From Candidatus Liminaster caballi (lineage in GTDB: Bacteria > Bacteroidota > Bacteroidia > Bacteroidales > UBA3663), in the NCBI GenBank assembly GCA_018065085.1, contig JAGHUA010000001.1:1-64000 (forward strand): a DNA stretch of 64,000 nt. The letters are read 5' to 3'. Made by a program: the position numbers and the translations under genes. The notes below the pieces were generated by a model that worked only from the letters and a program-made list of their open reading frames with translations, ran no database searches and was not told where the DNA came from. Below are positions 31,040 to 40,046 of this stretch, in pieces (the stretch's first letter is position 1; each line of letters opens with the position of its first letter).

Positions 31040-33409
31040 ATGAAAACAAAATATATTATTTCTGCCATGCTGATGGCAATGCTTGTGTTGGTGAGCTCAT
31101 TCACCTTCACAGCATGCAATGAAGATGATCAGCTTGACACCAACCAGTTCAAGGGCGGCGTCAGCCTGCTCTCGTTCGGTCCATGTCCAGTGGCTCGTGG
31201 TGGCGAACTCACCTTCATCGGTACCGGTTTGAATCAGATCAGCAGCATCACCATCCCTGGCTGTGCTGACGTTACTGACATCACCCGCGTAAGCAATAAT
31301 GAGATCAAGATCATCGTTCCTAAGACTGCTGAGCCAGGCTTCGTAGTTCTTCACTACGGCAAGGGCGAGATCACAACCAAGACCCGTCTTACCTTCACCG
31401 AGCCTATCGGTTTCGCCAAGACCAACTTCGACAAGGCTACTATCAAGCCAGGTGAGACTCTTACCATCAACGGTACCTATCTCCACCTCGTTGAGAGCGT
31501 GATCTTTGCTGAGGACGTTAAGGTTAGCGAACTTGAGTGCAGCTCTCCTGCCGAGCCAATGGACGAGACCATTAAGGTTGTCGTTCCTGCTGAGGCTCAG
31601 ACAGGCAAGATCTTCCTCTCTTTCTATGTCAATGGCGACACAATTCCTAACCAGGTTCTTTCTGACGACATTCTCACAGTTGTTCTTCCTTCTGTAGCTG
31701 AGATCGCCAACCTCACCGGCAAGAAGCCTGGTGACAAGATCGAACTTGCAGGCAAGGACCTCGACCTCGTTACCAAGGTTACCGTAGCTGACGAGGAGGT
31801 TGAGTTCGCAGTTGCTGACGGCAAGGTTTCATTCGAGCTTCCAGTCAGCACTCCAAGTGTTGCAGAGATCGCAATGTATCCAGCTTCTGGCGTTAAGGTT
31901 ACAATCGCCACCATCGGCATGACACTGCCAACCGAGCTCGTTGCTACTCCAGCAGCAGGTCTGCGCAATGGTGATGAGGTTACAATCAGCGGTAAGGATC
32001 TCGACGTTGTTAAGGCTGTCAAGTTCCCTGGCGTTGATGCTGAAGTAGAGTTCAACACAGTGGACGGCAACATCGTCGTTAAGTGTCCAGAAGGTTTCAC
32101 ATCGGGCAACATCGAACTCACCACCAATAGCGGTGTAGTTGTTACCGTAGCTATCGAGACTCTCAAGCCAACCTTCACATCATTTGCCGAGGCTGAGGTT
32201 TCAATGGGCAACGACGTAACTATCAACGGTGAGAACCTCGACCTCGTTGTTAAAGTTCTCTATAGCGGTGCTGGCGAAGGCTCTGTCCTCGAGGGTGCTA
32301 CTCCTACTCAAATTGTTGTCAGCATGCCTGCTTCTGGTCCTGAGTCTGGTGTTCTCACTTTGGTTATGGCCAATGGTGAGACCGCTGAGACCGGCGCTTT
32401 GACCATCAATGCTCCAGAGTTCTGCAACATCATTGGTTGGCCAGAGCTTGGCGAGGGCGAGATGATTCAGGCTGGTGACTTAATGACTGTTACCATTGCC
32501 AATGGCGAGCACTTGACTGGTGTTGAGATTAATGGTGAACCTATGCAGTTCATCGTCAATGGTGATAAGCTTATCATGCTTACTCCATACGCTGGCAAGC
32601 CTGGTTCAATCATCAAGTTGATTTCAGACAATGGTTCTATCGAGTACACCTATGACTTCAAGCCTAACACAGAGATTGAGACTGTCATCTGGACAGGCCT
32701 CGTCAAGGCAGGTAATTGGGCAGATGCATGTAAAGACCTCTCATGGGGTGGCTATGACTGGAGCACAGTGAAGGCTGGCACAATACTTCGTGTCAAGTTT
32801 ACCGTCGATCCAGAAGTCGGCTACTGCCAGATGCGTTTCGGCAATGGCTCTTGGAATGCTCTTCCTGGCACCAAAGAATTCGAGGGCGCAGATAATGATG
32901 GCAACATTTCTATGCCTGCCGATGCTACAAGCTACGAGTTCGCTCTCACCCAGGAGATGATTGATGAGATGGTGGCTAATGGCGGTCTCGTTGTCTGCGG
33001 CACCGGCTTCATTATCACGAAGATAAGCCTTGTTGAGAAGGTTTCCCTCGAGGAGGAAATCTGGAAAGGCGAGGCAGTTGTTGGTGGCTGGTCTGGCTCT
33101 ATGGGCGCTCTTTCTTGGGGTGGCTATGACTGGTCAACTGTTTCAGTAGGCAAGACACTGCGTATCCACTTCAAGATCAATCCTGCCAAGGAGTATGACG
33201 CAGTCATTCGTGCTGGTAATGGTAGCTGGGCTGCCCTCCCAAGCTGGAAACTCCTTCCTGGTTCTGATAACGAAGGCAATGTGCCTATCTCTGAGGATGG
33301 TTCATTGGAAATCAAACTCACACAGGAAGACCTCGATGAACTTGTAAACAATGGCGGTCTCGTCGTTTGTGGCGCTTGGTTCATTGCAACTAAGGTTGGT
33401 CTTGAGTGA
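31040..33409 (+). CDS. Multi-IPT surface lipoprotein with two C-terminal modules
   Basis: A 789-residue lipoprotein (lipid Cys in FTFTACNED, about residue 26). From about 40 to 540 it holds a chain of roughly five to six IPT/TIG-like domains recognised by recurring GxxLTIxGxxLxLVxxV patterns (GTGLNQISSITI, GTYLHLVESVIF, GKDLDLVTKVTV, GKDLDVVKAVKF, GENLDLVVKVLY). The C-terminus is a direct duplication of a module of about 120 residues, beginning near residues 550 and 674. Both copies contain LSWGGYDWSTV, GNGSW.ALP, and NGGLVVCG.[GW]FI. It likely extends a pair of carbohydrate-binding heads from the cell surface on an Ig-like stalk (inference). Confidence 0.8.
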   Translation: MKTKYIISAMLMAMLVLVSSFTFTACNEDDQLDTNQFKGGVSLLSFGPCPVARGGELTFIGTGLNQISSITIPGCADVTDITRVSNNEIKIIVPKTAEPGFVVLHYGKGEITTKTRLTFTEPIGFAKTNFDKATIKPGETLTINGTYLHLVESVIFAEDVKVSELECSSPAEPMDETIKVVVPAEAQTGKIFLSFYVNGDTIPNQVLSDDILTVVLPSVAEIANLTGKKPGDKIELAGKDLDLVTKVTVADEEVEFAVADGKVSFELPVSTPSVAEIAMYPASGVKVTIATIGMTLPTELVATPAAGLRNGDEVTISGKDLDVVKAVKFPGVDAEVEFNTVDGNIVVKCPEGFTSGNIELTTNSGVVVTVAIETLKPTFTSFAEAEVSMGNDVTINGENLDLVVKVLYSGAGEGSVLEGATPTQIVVSMPASGPESGVLTLVMANGETAETGALTINAPEFCNIIGWPELGEGEMIQAGDLMTVTIANGEHLTGVEINGEPMQFIVNGDKLIMLTPYAGKPGSIIKLISDNGSIEYTYDFKPNTEIETVIWTGLVKAGNWADACKDLSWGGYDWSTVKAGTILRVKFTVDPEVGYCQMRFGNGSWNALPGTKEFEGADNDGNISMPADATSYEFALTQEMIDEMVANGGLVVCGTGFIITKISLVEKVSLEEEIWKGEAVVGGWSGSMGALSWGGYDWSTVSVGKTLRIHFKINPAKEYDAVIRAGNGSWAALPSWKLLPGSDNEGNVPISEDGSLEIKLTQEDLDELVNNGGLVVCGAWFIATKVGLE

Positions 33410-33431
33410 TCCTCATTCTTCACATAATATC

Positions 33432-33457
33432 AGTGCCCGCACGTCATGATGGCGGGC
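33432..33457 (+). terminator. Terminator after the surface lipoprotein genes
   Basis: GTGCCCGC and GCGGGCAC arms followed by TTTTTC, about 25 bp after the stop of the IPT lipoprotein. It separates the transport half of the locus from the enzyme half. Confidence 0.75.
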
Positions 33458-33473
33458 GGGCACTTTTTCTTTA

Positions 33474-33644
33474 TCATTCAACAATCGCCTCCATCAAAGG
33501 CAAACGCCCAAACAGATGCTTTTTGCCATCAGCGAAAGCATAACCGACAACAGGAGTCTTTTGGTTGCCTCCTCCATAAAAAACAACCATGAACCAACTA
33601 TCCGCAACAGGCACATCACAACGGATCCCGAAACGAAAATTCAT
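33474..33644 (-). CDS. Possible 56-residue protein, unrecognised
   Basis: A short minus-strand frame starting ATG at 33644, with MNFRFGIRCDVPVADSW at the N-terminus and GRLPLMEAIVE at the end. It is compact, has an even residue mix and fills most of the gap between the IPT lipoprotein terminator and the GH5 gene. No clear ribosome-binding site or family is recognised. It may be a real small gene, a remnant, or chance; leave it as tentative. Confidence 0.25.
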   Translation of the reverse strand: MNFRFGIRCDVPVADSWFMVVFYGGGNQKTPVVGYAFADGKKHLFGRLPLMEAIVE

Positions 33645-33691
33645 TGATAACACAGATATTTTGTTTAATAATACACATATAATATATTAAT

Positions 33692-35245
33692 ATGAGAAAA
33701 CTATTTCAATTGAGCCTTGCATGCCTTCTCTCCATGACCTGTCTTGGCCTGTCGTCATGCGGAAGCGATGACAACGAAGATGCAGGTGGAGATGTTAATG
33801 GCGACAACAAGGTCATCATGCGTTCATGCAGCCTCGAAGAAGGCGCTGAGGTAAACGCAAAGGAACTGACCGTCATCACACTCTCCTACAACACCAAAGT
33901 TACTGTCGTTGGCGACATCACCCTCAACGGACAGGCTGTCGAAGCCGGCAACGGCGACCTGAAGATGAAAGTCGATGTCAATGTTAAACTCGAGGATGGC
34001 ACAAGCTACGAACTGCATGTGCCTGCCGGCGCCATCGTCAGCGATGAGGATAAGAACTGCTTTGCGCCGGAGTTCAAACTCACCTTCAAGACCAAAGAGA
34101 CACCACAGTCATTGGACAACGACGCCACACGTCTTACCAAGACCCTTGGCTGGGGCTGGAACCTCGGCAACCACTTCGATTCATACGACGGTGGCAACGA
34201 AAAGGATAACTACCGCATCACATGGAGTAAGGACTGCCCTTACTGGGATAATGCCAATCCTACCGAAAGCCTCTATAAGAATCTTGCAAAAGCTGGTGCC
34301 AAGACTGTGCGTATGCCTGTGACATGGGGTCCTTACGAGGATATGACCGACGGCAACTACACCATCGATGCCAACTACATGGCTGTTGTCAAGCAGAATG
34401 TGCTGTGGGCTAAGGAAGCCGGACTTAACGTCATCCTCAATACCCACCATGACGAATACTGGCAGGATGCCTATACTGCGAGCTCCAACCCAAGCGTAAA
34501 CACAGAGACCAAGGCACGTCTCGCTGCAACATGGACACAGATTGCCGAGGCATTCAAGGATGAGGGCGACTTCCTTATTCTCGAAGCCTTCAACGAGCTC
34601 AACCACAACTGGGCAGGTCCTACATCGGGTGAGCTTCGCATTCAGAACGAATGGAACCAGCTCGTGGTTGACGTAATCCGTGCCACAGGCGGCGAGAACG
34701 CTACACGTTGGATTGCCGTTCCAAGCTATCAGGCCAACATCGGTTATGCTCTCAAGGCCGATTTCAAGGTTCCTACCGATGCAGCAAACAAGATCATCGT
34801 TGCCGTGCACAACTACGACCCATACAATTTCACTCTTGCCAATCCTCTGACCGAGGCTTGGGGACACAATGCCAACAGCATCAACGACGAGAAGAACATC
34901 GAGAAGACCCTCAACCAGCTTTACGACAACTTCATCTCGAAGGGCATTCCTTGCTACCTCGGCGAATACGGCTGCTCGGCACACACCACCGCACTCGGCC
35001 AGCAATGCCGCGAATACTATCTTGAGTATTTCTGCCGCGCTGCATATTTTGCAGGTCTCTCGATGATGCTTTGGGACAATAATGTTGCCACCACAGGCTC
35101 TGAGAGCCACGGCTACTTCAATCACAAGGACGGTTCGTTTGTCAACAACTGCGGCGACCTCGTATCTACAATGGTCAAGGCTGCAACAAGCGACGATCCT
35201 AACTACACCCTTCAGTCAATTTACGAAAAAGCTCCTAAGAAATGA
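33692..35245 (+). CDS. GH5 endo-beta-glycanase lipoprotein (likely mannanase)
   Basis: A 517-residue lipoprotein (lipid Cys in LGLSSCGSD, about residue 23), so probably at the cell surface. Residues 40-150 form an Ig-like domain. The GH5 TIM barrel from about 155 has LGWGWNLGNHFD, VRMPVTWGPY, NTHHDEYW, acid/base Glu302 in EAFNELNHNW and nucleophile Glu425 in YLGEYGC. GH5 includes endo-mannanases and endo-glucanases; the GH130, epimerase and GH36 neighbours favour beta-mannan. The stop overlaps the start of the next gene by 4 bp (ATGA), so the two are translationally coupled. Confidence 0.88.
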   Translation: MRKLFQLSLACLLSMTCLGLSSCGSDDNEDAGGDVNGDNKVIMRSCSLEEGAEVNAKELTVITLSYNTKVTVVGDITLNGQAVEAGNGDLKMKVDVNVKLEDGTSYELHVPAGAIVSDEDKNCFAPEFKLTFKTKETPQSLDNDATRLTKTLGWGWNLGNHFDSYDGGNEKDNYRITWSKDCPYWDNANPTESLYKNLAKAGAKTVRMPVTWGPYEDMTDGNYTIDANYMAVVKQNVLWAKEAGLNVILNTHHDEYWQDAYTASSNPSVNTETKARLAATWTQIAEAFKDEGDFLILEAFNELNHNWAGPTSGELRIQNEWNQLVVDVIRATGGENATRWIAVPSYQANIGYALKADFKVPTDAANKIIVAVHNYDPYNFTLANPLTEAWGHNANSINDEKNIEKTLNQLYDNFISKGIPCYLGEYGCSAHTTALGQQCREYYLEYFCRAAYFAGLSMMLWDNNVATTGSESHGYFNHKDGSFVNNCGDLVSTMVKAATSDDPNYTLQSIYEKAPKK

Positions 35246-36483
35246 CATTCAATGAACGCAAAGCACTCGTCGAATCACAGCACGAGGCACTTCTGACCAA
35301 AAAGAATACCCCAATTGAGGGCAACGGCATCGTCTGCCGTTATGAAAATCCTATCATCACAGCCGAACACGCTCCCCTTCTCTGGCGCTACGACTATAAT
35401 CCAGAGACCAACCCATATTTCATGCAGCGCATCGGTGTGAACGCCACCCTCAACAGCGGCGCCATCCTCATCGACGGTAAGTTTCATCTCGTAGTACGCA
35501 CCGAGGGCGACGATCGCAAGTCATTCTTTGCCGTTGCCTCTTCTGACAATGGCATTGACAATTTCCGTTTCGCCGAGCGTCCTATCACCATGCCCGAAGC
35601 TAAGGTTTCGCCGCTTGCAGAGTCGCCTGTTCCAGAGGCAACCAATGTCTATGACATGCGACTCACAGCACACGAGGACGGCTGGATCTACGGTCTCTTC
35701 TGCGTTGAACGTCATGACGACAGCCAGAAGGGCAATCTCTCGGCAGCCACTGCCACATGCGGCATCGCCCGTACCAAGGATCTCGTCAACTGGCAGCGTC
35801 TCGACGACCTGAAATCGAACAGCCAGCAGCGCAACGTTGTGCTTCACCCTGAGTTTGTCGATGGCAAGTACGCTCTCTATACCCGTCCGCAGGATGGATT
35901 CATCGATGCAGGTTCGGGCGGCGGCATCGGCTGGGCTTTGGTAGATGACATCGAGCATGCAGTAGTCAAGGAAGAGAAGATCATCAATGCCCGCCATTAT
36001 CACACCATCATGGAAGTGAAGAACGGCGAGGGTCCACACCCATTCAAGACTCCAAAGGGCTGGCTTCACCTTGCCCACGGCGTACGTGGCTGTGCTTCAG
36101 GTCTTCGCTACGTCCTTTATATGTATATGACTGCGCTCGACGACCCGACTCGCGTCATTGCACAGCCAGCCGGCGCCTTCATGGTTCCAAAGGACGGTGA
36201 GTATATCGGTGACGTGATGAACGTGCTCTTCACCAACGGCTGGGTTGCCAAACCTAAGACCGACGTCAAGGGCGTATTGCCTGGCAATGCCATGCATGAG
36301 CTCGACGAAGAGGTATTTATCTACTATGCATCGAGCGACACCCGCATGCACGTTGCCACCTCGACCATCGGTCAACTCATCGACTATTGCATGAACACCC
36401 CACAGGACGGTCTGCGCACCGGCAAGTCTGTCGAGGCCATCAACGCCCTCATCGACCGCAATAAGGCACTATTAGCAAAATAA
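35242..36483 (+). CDS. GH130 4-O-beta-D-mannosyl-D-glucose phosphorylase
   Basis: A cytosolic enzyme of 413 residues that phosphorolyses mannosyl-glucose to alpha-mannose-1-phosphate and glucose. Characteristic GH130 subfamily 1 features are NPETNPYFMQRIGVNATLNSGA, the TNVYDMRL segment with the predicted proton donor Asp138, HPEFVDGKYALYTRPQDGF, and HYHTIMEVKNGEGPHP for phosphate and sugar binding. There is no signal peptide. The order mannanase, phosphorylase, symporter, epimerase matches the mannan operon known from Bacteroides fragilis. The array of 9-bp repeats begins directly after its stop. Confidence 0.92.
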   Translation: MTFNERKALVESQHEALLTKKNTPIEGNGIVCRYENPIITAEHAPLLWRYDYNPETNPYFMQRIGVNATLNSGAILIDGKFHLVVRTEGDDRKSFFAVASSDNGIDNFRFAERPITMPEAKVSPLAESPVPEATNVYDMRLTAHEDGWIYGLFCVERHDDSQKGNLSAATATCGIARTKDLVNWQRLDDLKSNSQQRNVVLHPEFVDGKYALYTRPQDGFIDAGSGGGIGWALVDDIEHAVVKEEKIINARHYHTIMEVKNGEGPHPFKTPKGWLHLAHGVRGCASGLRYVLYMYMTALDDPTRVIAQPAGAFMVPKDGEYIGDVMNVLFTNGWVAKPKTDVKGVLPGNAMHELDEEVFIYYASSDTRMHVATSTIGQLIDYCMNTPQDGLRTGKSVEAINALIDRNKALLAK

Positions 36484-36484
36484 G

Positions 36485-36565
36485 ACCTATTAGGCTAATT
36501 AGACCTATTAGGCCAATTAGACCAATTAGACCAATTGGGCCAATTAGGCCAATTAGGCCAATAAC
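36485..36565 (+). repeat. 9-bp tandem repeat RCCWATTAG, array 1
   Basis: Nine contiguous units (for example GCCAATTAG, ACCAATTAG, ACCTATTAG) begin one base after the GH130 stop and end about 45 bp before the symporter start. The same unit recurs in arrays 2 and 3. Confidence 0.92.
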
Positions 36566-36609
36566 TCCAGTCATCACAATAACTCTAATCAGAAAAAAAT
36601 AATACTACC

Positions 36610-37953
36610 ATGGCTTCTTTATCTGAAAAACTCGGCTATGCTCTTGGCGACGCTGCTGCAGGCGGCATTACCTGGAAAATCATGTCCATAGCCTTTCCAT
36701 TCTTCTTCACCAACGTGTTCGGTCTTACCTTTGCCGACACTGCAGCATTGATGCTCCTCGCACGTATGTTCGATGTTGTCACTGATCCATTGATGGGATC
36801 CATTGCTGACCGCACACAGTCACGCTGGGGCACATATCGTCCATGGCTTATCTTCGGTGCCATTCCTTATGGTCTGATCTTTGCTCTGCTTCTCTTCACT
36901 CCTGATTTCGAGCCAGGCACCAAGCGCATCTATGCCTACACTCTCTATCTGCTCATGATGGCCGTCTATACTCTGGTCAATGTGCCTTACGGATCGCTGC
37001 TTGGCGTGATGTCGGACAATGCCGATGACCGCAATCAGTTCTCTGCCTATCGTATGGTCGGAGCCTATGCCATGGGCTTCATCATGATGTTCTCGTTCGC
37101 ATACCTTCAGAAAGCTATTGGCGGAACAGAGGCACATCAGTATGCTGTGATTGGTGCTGTGTTCGGATTTGTTGCTGCTGCGCTCACCTGCATCTGCGGT
37201 TTGCTCACTAAGGAGCGTCTGAAGCCTGCTCGTGCTGAGAAGTTCTCGTTCAGACAGTATGTTGATCTTGTACAGAATAAGCCATGGGTATTCATCACAC
37301 TCACCGCTGTCTGCACAAACTTCTTCAACGGCTTCCGCTATGCTGTAACCAGCTATATGTTCACCTATTGTCTTGGTGGTGACATAACATTTGGCGAACT
37401 TATCATCAATTATACAGCATTCATGGGCATTGGCGAGGCTTTCTGTATGATCTTCGGCGGTGTTTCTCCTATTTTCACCAAGAAGGTAGGTTCAAAGCGT
37501 ATGGCATTCGTATGGTCATCGGTTATCTGCGGTCTTTCATCTGTCATTTATTTCTTCATCCCGATGGATGCTGCTTATATCTGGGTTATGATTGCCGTGT
37601 CAGTCATCACATCTATTGGTGTTGGTCTCTATTCTCCGCTCCTTTGGTCTATGTATGCTGACGTTGCCGACTATGCTACTGAGAAATATGGTACATCATC
37701 TACAGGTCTCATCTTCTCGTCAGGCACAATGGCACAGAAGTTCGGTGGCGCCATCTCTGGTTCGCTCATCGCACTCCTTCTCGGCTGGGCAGGTCTTTCT
37801 TCTGAGACAAGCATGGAAACCGGCGAGACCATCATCACCATCACTGATCTTGAGTCTGTCAAGAGCATGGTATGGAATATCTTCTCGCTCATCCCAGCAG
37901 CTATTGCTGTTGTAATGGGTCTGTTGATTTATAAGTTCCCTATCAAGAAGTAA
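36610..37953 (+). CDS. GPH-type sugar:cation symporter (major facilitator)
   Basis: A 447-residue inner-membrane transporter with about twelve hydrophobic helices, of the MelB/GPH family. Seen: LGYALGDAAAGGITWKI at the N-terminus, the first loop DPLMGSIADRTQSRWGTYRPW, VNVPYGSLLGVMS, and the later loop WSMYADVADYATEKYGT, all conserved in this family. In the comparable Bacteroides mannan operon the equivalent gene takes up mannobiose, which is the expected cargo here (inference). It sits between 9-bp repeat arrays 1 and 2. Confidence 0.92.
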   Translation: MASLSEKLGYALGDAAAGGITWKIMSIAFPFFFTNVFGLTFADTAALMLLARMFDVVTDPLMGSIADRTQSRWGTYRPWLIFGAIPYGLIFALLLFTPDFEPGTKRIYAYTLYLLMMAVYTLVNVPYGSLLGVMSDNADDRNQFSAYRMVGAYAMGFIMMFSFAYLQKAIGGTEAHQYAVIGAVFGFVAAALTCICGLLTKERLKPARAEKFSFRQYVDLVQNKPWVFITLTAVCTNFFNGFRYAVTSYMFTYCLGGDITFGELIINYTAFMGIGEAFCMIFGGVSPIFTKKVGSKRMAFVWSSVICGLSSVIYFFIPMDAAYIWVMIAVSVITSIGVGLYSPLLWSMYADVADYATEKYGTSSTGLIFSSGTMAQKFGGAISGSLIALLLGWAGLSSETSMETGETIITITDLESVKSMVWNIFSLIPAAIAVVMGLLIYKFPIKK

Positions 37954-37961
37954 GGTTTTTA

Positions 37962-37997
37962 CCCAATTAGGCTAATTAGTCCTATTAGACCAATAGT
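37962..37997 (+). repeat. 9-bp tandem repeat, array 2
   Basis: Four units (CCCAATTAG, GCTAATTAG, TCCTATTAG, ACCAATAG) lie 8 bp after the symporter stop and before the four-helix-bundle gene. Confidence 0.85.
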
Positions 37998-38033
37998 TTT
38001 CACTCCCTCCAATAAACCACTACCCCCACAATT

Positions 38034-38687
38034 ATGGAAACGCCGAAACCTTTTTTGCCAAAGAAAGGCAATTACAAAGGGTTGATTGCATATCAGAAAG
38101 CGGAGATCATCTATGATATCACCTTCTTCTTTGCCAACAAATTCTTTGACAAAAAGGATCGCACAATCGATCAGATGGTTCAGGCAGCCAGATCAGGGAA
38201 ACAGAATATTGCAGAGGGAAGTGCAGCAGGGGCAACGTCGTCAGAAACAGAAATCAAGCTGACCAATGTTGCCAGAGCAAGTTTACAGGAGCTTCTTGAT
38301 GACTTTGAAGACTATCTTCGAGTCAGAGGATTGGAGCAATGGAGCCTTCGTGATGAGCGAACACGCCAGACACAAGCGTTCTGCAACACTCATAACAACA
38401 GTTCCGACTATTTAAGCGTTTTGCAGAATCGCTCGGACGAAACCATTGCCAATATTGCAATCACTCTAATTCATCAAGAAGATGTGATGTTACGCAAGCT
38501 ATTGGAAAGGCTTCAGAAAGACTTTATGGAATTAGGCGGCATCAAAGAGCAGATGACAGCAGCCCGCCTTGGATTCCGTCATGGTCAGAAAGAAGAAATC
38601 GAACAGTTAACCAATCAGAATAACCGGCTCCTTCAAAGAGTCAAATACCTTGAGGAGCTTCTAACCAAAGCGGGTATAAGCTATTAG
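38034..38687 (+). CDS. Four-helix-bundle protein (23S rRNA IVP-like family)
   Basis: A 217-residue soluble protein. Residues 15-130 match the four-helix-bundle family first known from intervening sequences of 23S rRNA (YKGLIAYQKAEIIYDITFFF, QMVQAARSGKQNIAEGSAAG, SSETEIKLTNVARASLQELLDDFEDYL). A longer suffix follows, ending in a coiled coil (EEIEQLTNQNNRLLQRVKYLEELL). The biochemical role of this family is not known. It interrupts an otherwise metabolic operon and is flanked on both sides by the 9-bp repeat; its last two codons and stop (AGCTATTAG) are themselves a repeat unit. No reverse transcriptase or variable repeat is nearby, so a diversity-generating-retroelement accessory role is not supported. 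Confidence 0.8.
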   Translation: METPKPFLPKKGNYKGLIAYQKAEIIYDITFFFANKFFDKKDRTIDQMVQAARSGKQNIAEGSAAGATSSETEIKLTNVARASLQELLDDFEDYLRVRGLEQWSLRDERTRQTQAFCNTHNNSSDYLSVLQNRSDETIANIAITLIHQEDVMLRKLLERLQKDFMELGGIKEQMTAARLGFRHGQKEEIEQLTNQNNRLLQRVKYLEELLTKAGISY

Positions 38688-38785
38688 GCCAAGGCTTTCT
38701 ATTAGGTCAATTGGGCTAATAAGGCCAATTAGACCAATTAGACCAATTAGACCAATTTACTAATTGGGCCAATAAGGCCAATAAG
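38679..38785 (+). repeat. 9-bp tandem repeat, array 3 (degenerate)
   Basis: It begins inside the end of the four-helix-bundle gene and runs to about 30 bp before the epimerase. It contains about nine units, including three consecutive ACCAATTAG-like copies, with several shifted or altered ones. Confidence 0.85.
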
Positions 38786-38816
38786 CGCTCCCAACTATCA
38801 CCAACAATAAAAAAAA

Positions 38817-40046
38817 ATGACCCCTACCCAACTAAAAACAGAAGTTCAGGAATGCCTGACCTCCAATATCCTCCCCTTCTGGCTCAAGATGCAGGACCCG
38901 AAGCGCGGCGGTTTCTACGGACAGATGACAGGCGAGGGCAAGCTCATGAAGGACGCCAACCGAGGCGGCATCCTGAATGCCCGCATCCTGTGGTCGTTCT
39001 CAGCAGCCTATCGCGTGACTGGCAACAAGGAATATCTTGCCGCAGCAACCAATGCCAAGGATTATATCCTCGCCCATTTCATCGACCGTGAGTTCGGCGG
39101 CACATACTGGGAACTTGATGCCGACGGCAATCCCGTTGACACCAAGAAGCAGTTCTATGCCCTCGGCTTCATGATCTATGGTCTGAGCGAGTATGCACGT
39201 GCCACACACGACGTCGAGAGTCTCGACACCGCCATCGAACTCTATCATTGCATCGAGGAGCATTCGCTCGACCACATTCACAATGGTTATATCGAGGCTT
39301 GCACACGCGAGTGGGCAAAGATTGAGGACATGCGTCTTTCCGACCTCGACGCCAATTACCCCAAGAGCCAGAATACCCACCTCCATATCATCGAGCCTTA
39401 TGCCAATCTCTATCGAGTGCTCAAGAGCATCTCGACGTGCGAGAAGCATGCTGCTCAATACCGCGAGGTGACACTTCAGGTCGAGGCATCGCTGCGCAAT
39501 CTCATCGACATCTTCTGCAACCGCATCCTCAATCCTGCCACCTATCACCTTGACCTCTTCTTCGACATGGAGTGGACACGCGGTGCCGGCTGGCTTGAGT
39601 CCTACGGTCATGACATCGAGTGCTCGTGGCTTCTTCACGAGGCAGCGCTTGTGCTGGGCGACGAAGAGGTACTCCGTCATGTCGAGCCGATCGTCCAGCT
39701 TGTTGCCAAGGCCAGCGAGAAAGGCTTGAACCCTGACGGATCGATGACCCACGAAGCCAATGTTGATAACGGACACATCGATGCCGACCGACACTGGTGG
39801 GTACAGGCCGAGACCGTTGTCGGCTTCTATAATATCTATCAGCATTTCAATGACGAGGAAGCCTTACAGAAGGCACTCCGTTGCTGGCAGTATATCAAGA
39901 ACAACCTCATCGACGAGGCCAATGGCGAGTGGTTCTGGAGCCGCGATCCGGAGGGCAACATCAACCGCCGCGACGACAAGGCTGGTTTCTGGAAGTGTCC
40001 TTACCATAACTCACGCATGTGCCTTGAACTTATCGAAAGAATTTAA
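38817..40046 (+). CDS. Cellobiose/mannobiose 2-epimerase
   Basis: A cytosolic (alpha/alpha)6-barrel enzyme of 409 residues in the N-acyl-glucosamine 2-epimerase superfamily. Seen: RGGFYGQM, GGILNARILWSFSAAYR, KKQFYALGFMIYGLSEYA, WTRGAGWLESYGHDIECSWLL with the catalytic-type His, DADRHWWVQAETVVGF, and the C-terminal KCPYHNSRMCLEL. In the mannan pathway it turns mannobiose into mannosylglucose, the substrate of the GH130 phosphorylase two genes upstream. The last seven codons, including the stop, are duplicated immediately downstream. Confidence 0.93.
   Translation: MTPTQLKTEVQECLTSNILPFWLKMQDPKRGGFYGQMTGEGKLMKDANRGGILNARILWSFSAAYRVTGNKEYLAAATNAKDYILAHFIDREFGGTYWELDADGNPVDTKKQFYALGFMIYGLSEYARATHDVESLDTAIELYHCIEEHSLDHIHNGYIEACTREWAKIEDMRLSDLDANYPKSQNTHLHIIEPYANLYRVLKSISTCEKHAAQYREVTLQVEASLRNLIDIFCNRILNPATYHLDLFFDMEWTRGAGWLESYGHDIECSWLLHEAALVLGDEEVLRHVEPIVQLVAKASEKGLNPDGSMTHEANVDNGHIDADRHWWVQAETVVGFYNIYQHFNDEEALQKALRCWQYIKNNLIDEANGEWFWSRDPEGNINRRDDKAGFWKCPYHNSRMCLELIERI

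Noticed and set aside
38034-38687. Accessory (Avd-like) protein of a diversity-generating retroelement
   Set aside because: The four-helix fold would allow it, but no reverse transcriptase, template or variable repeat was found around it.
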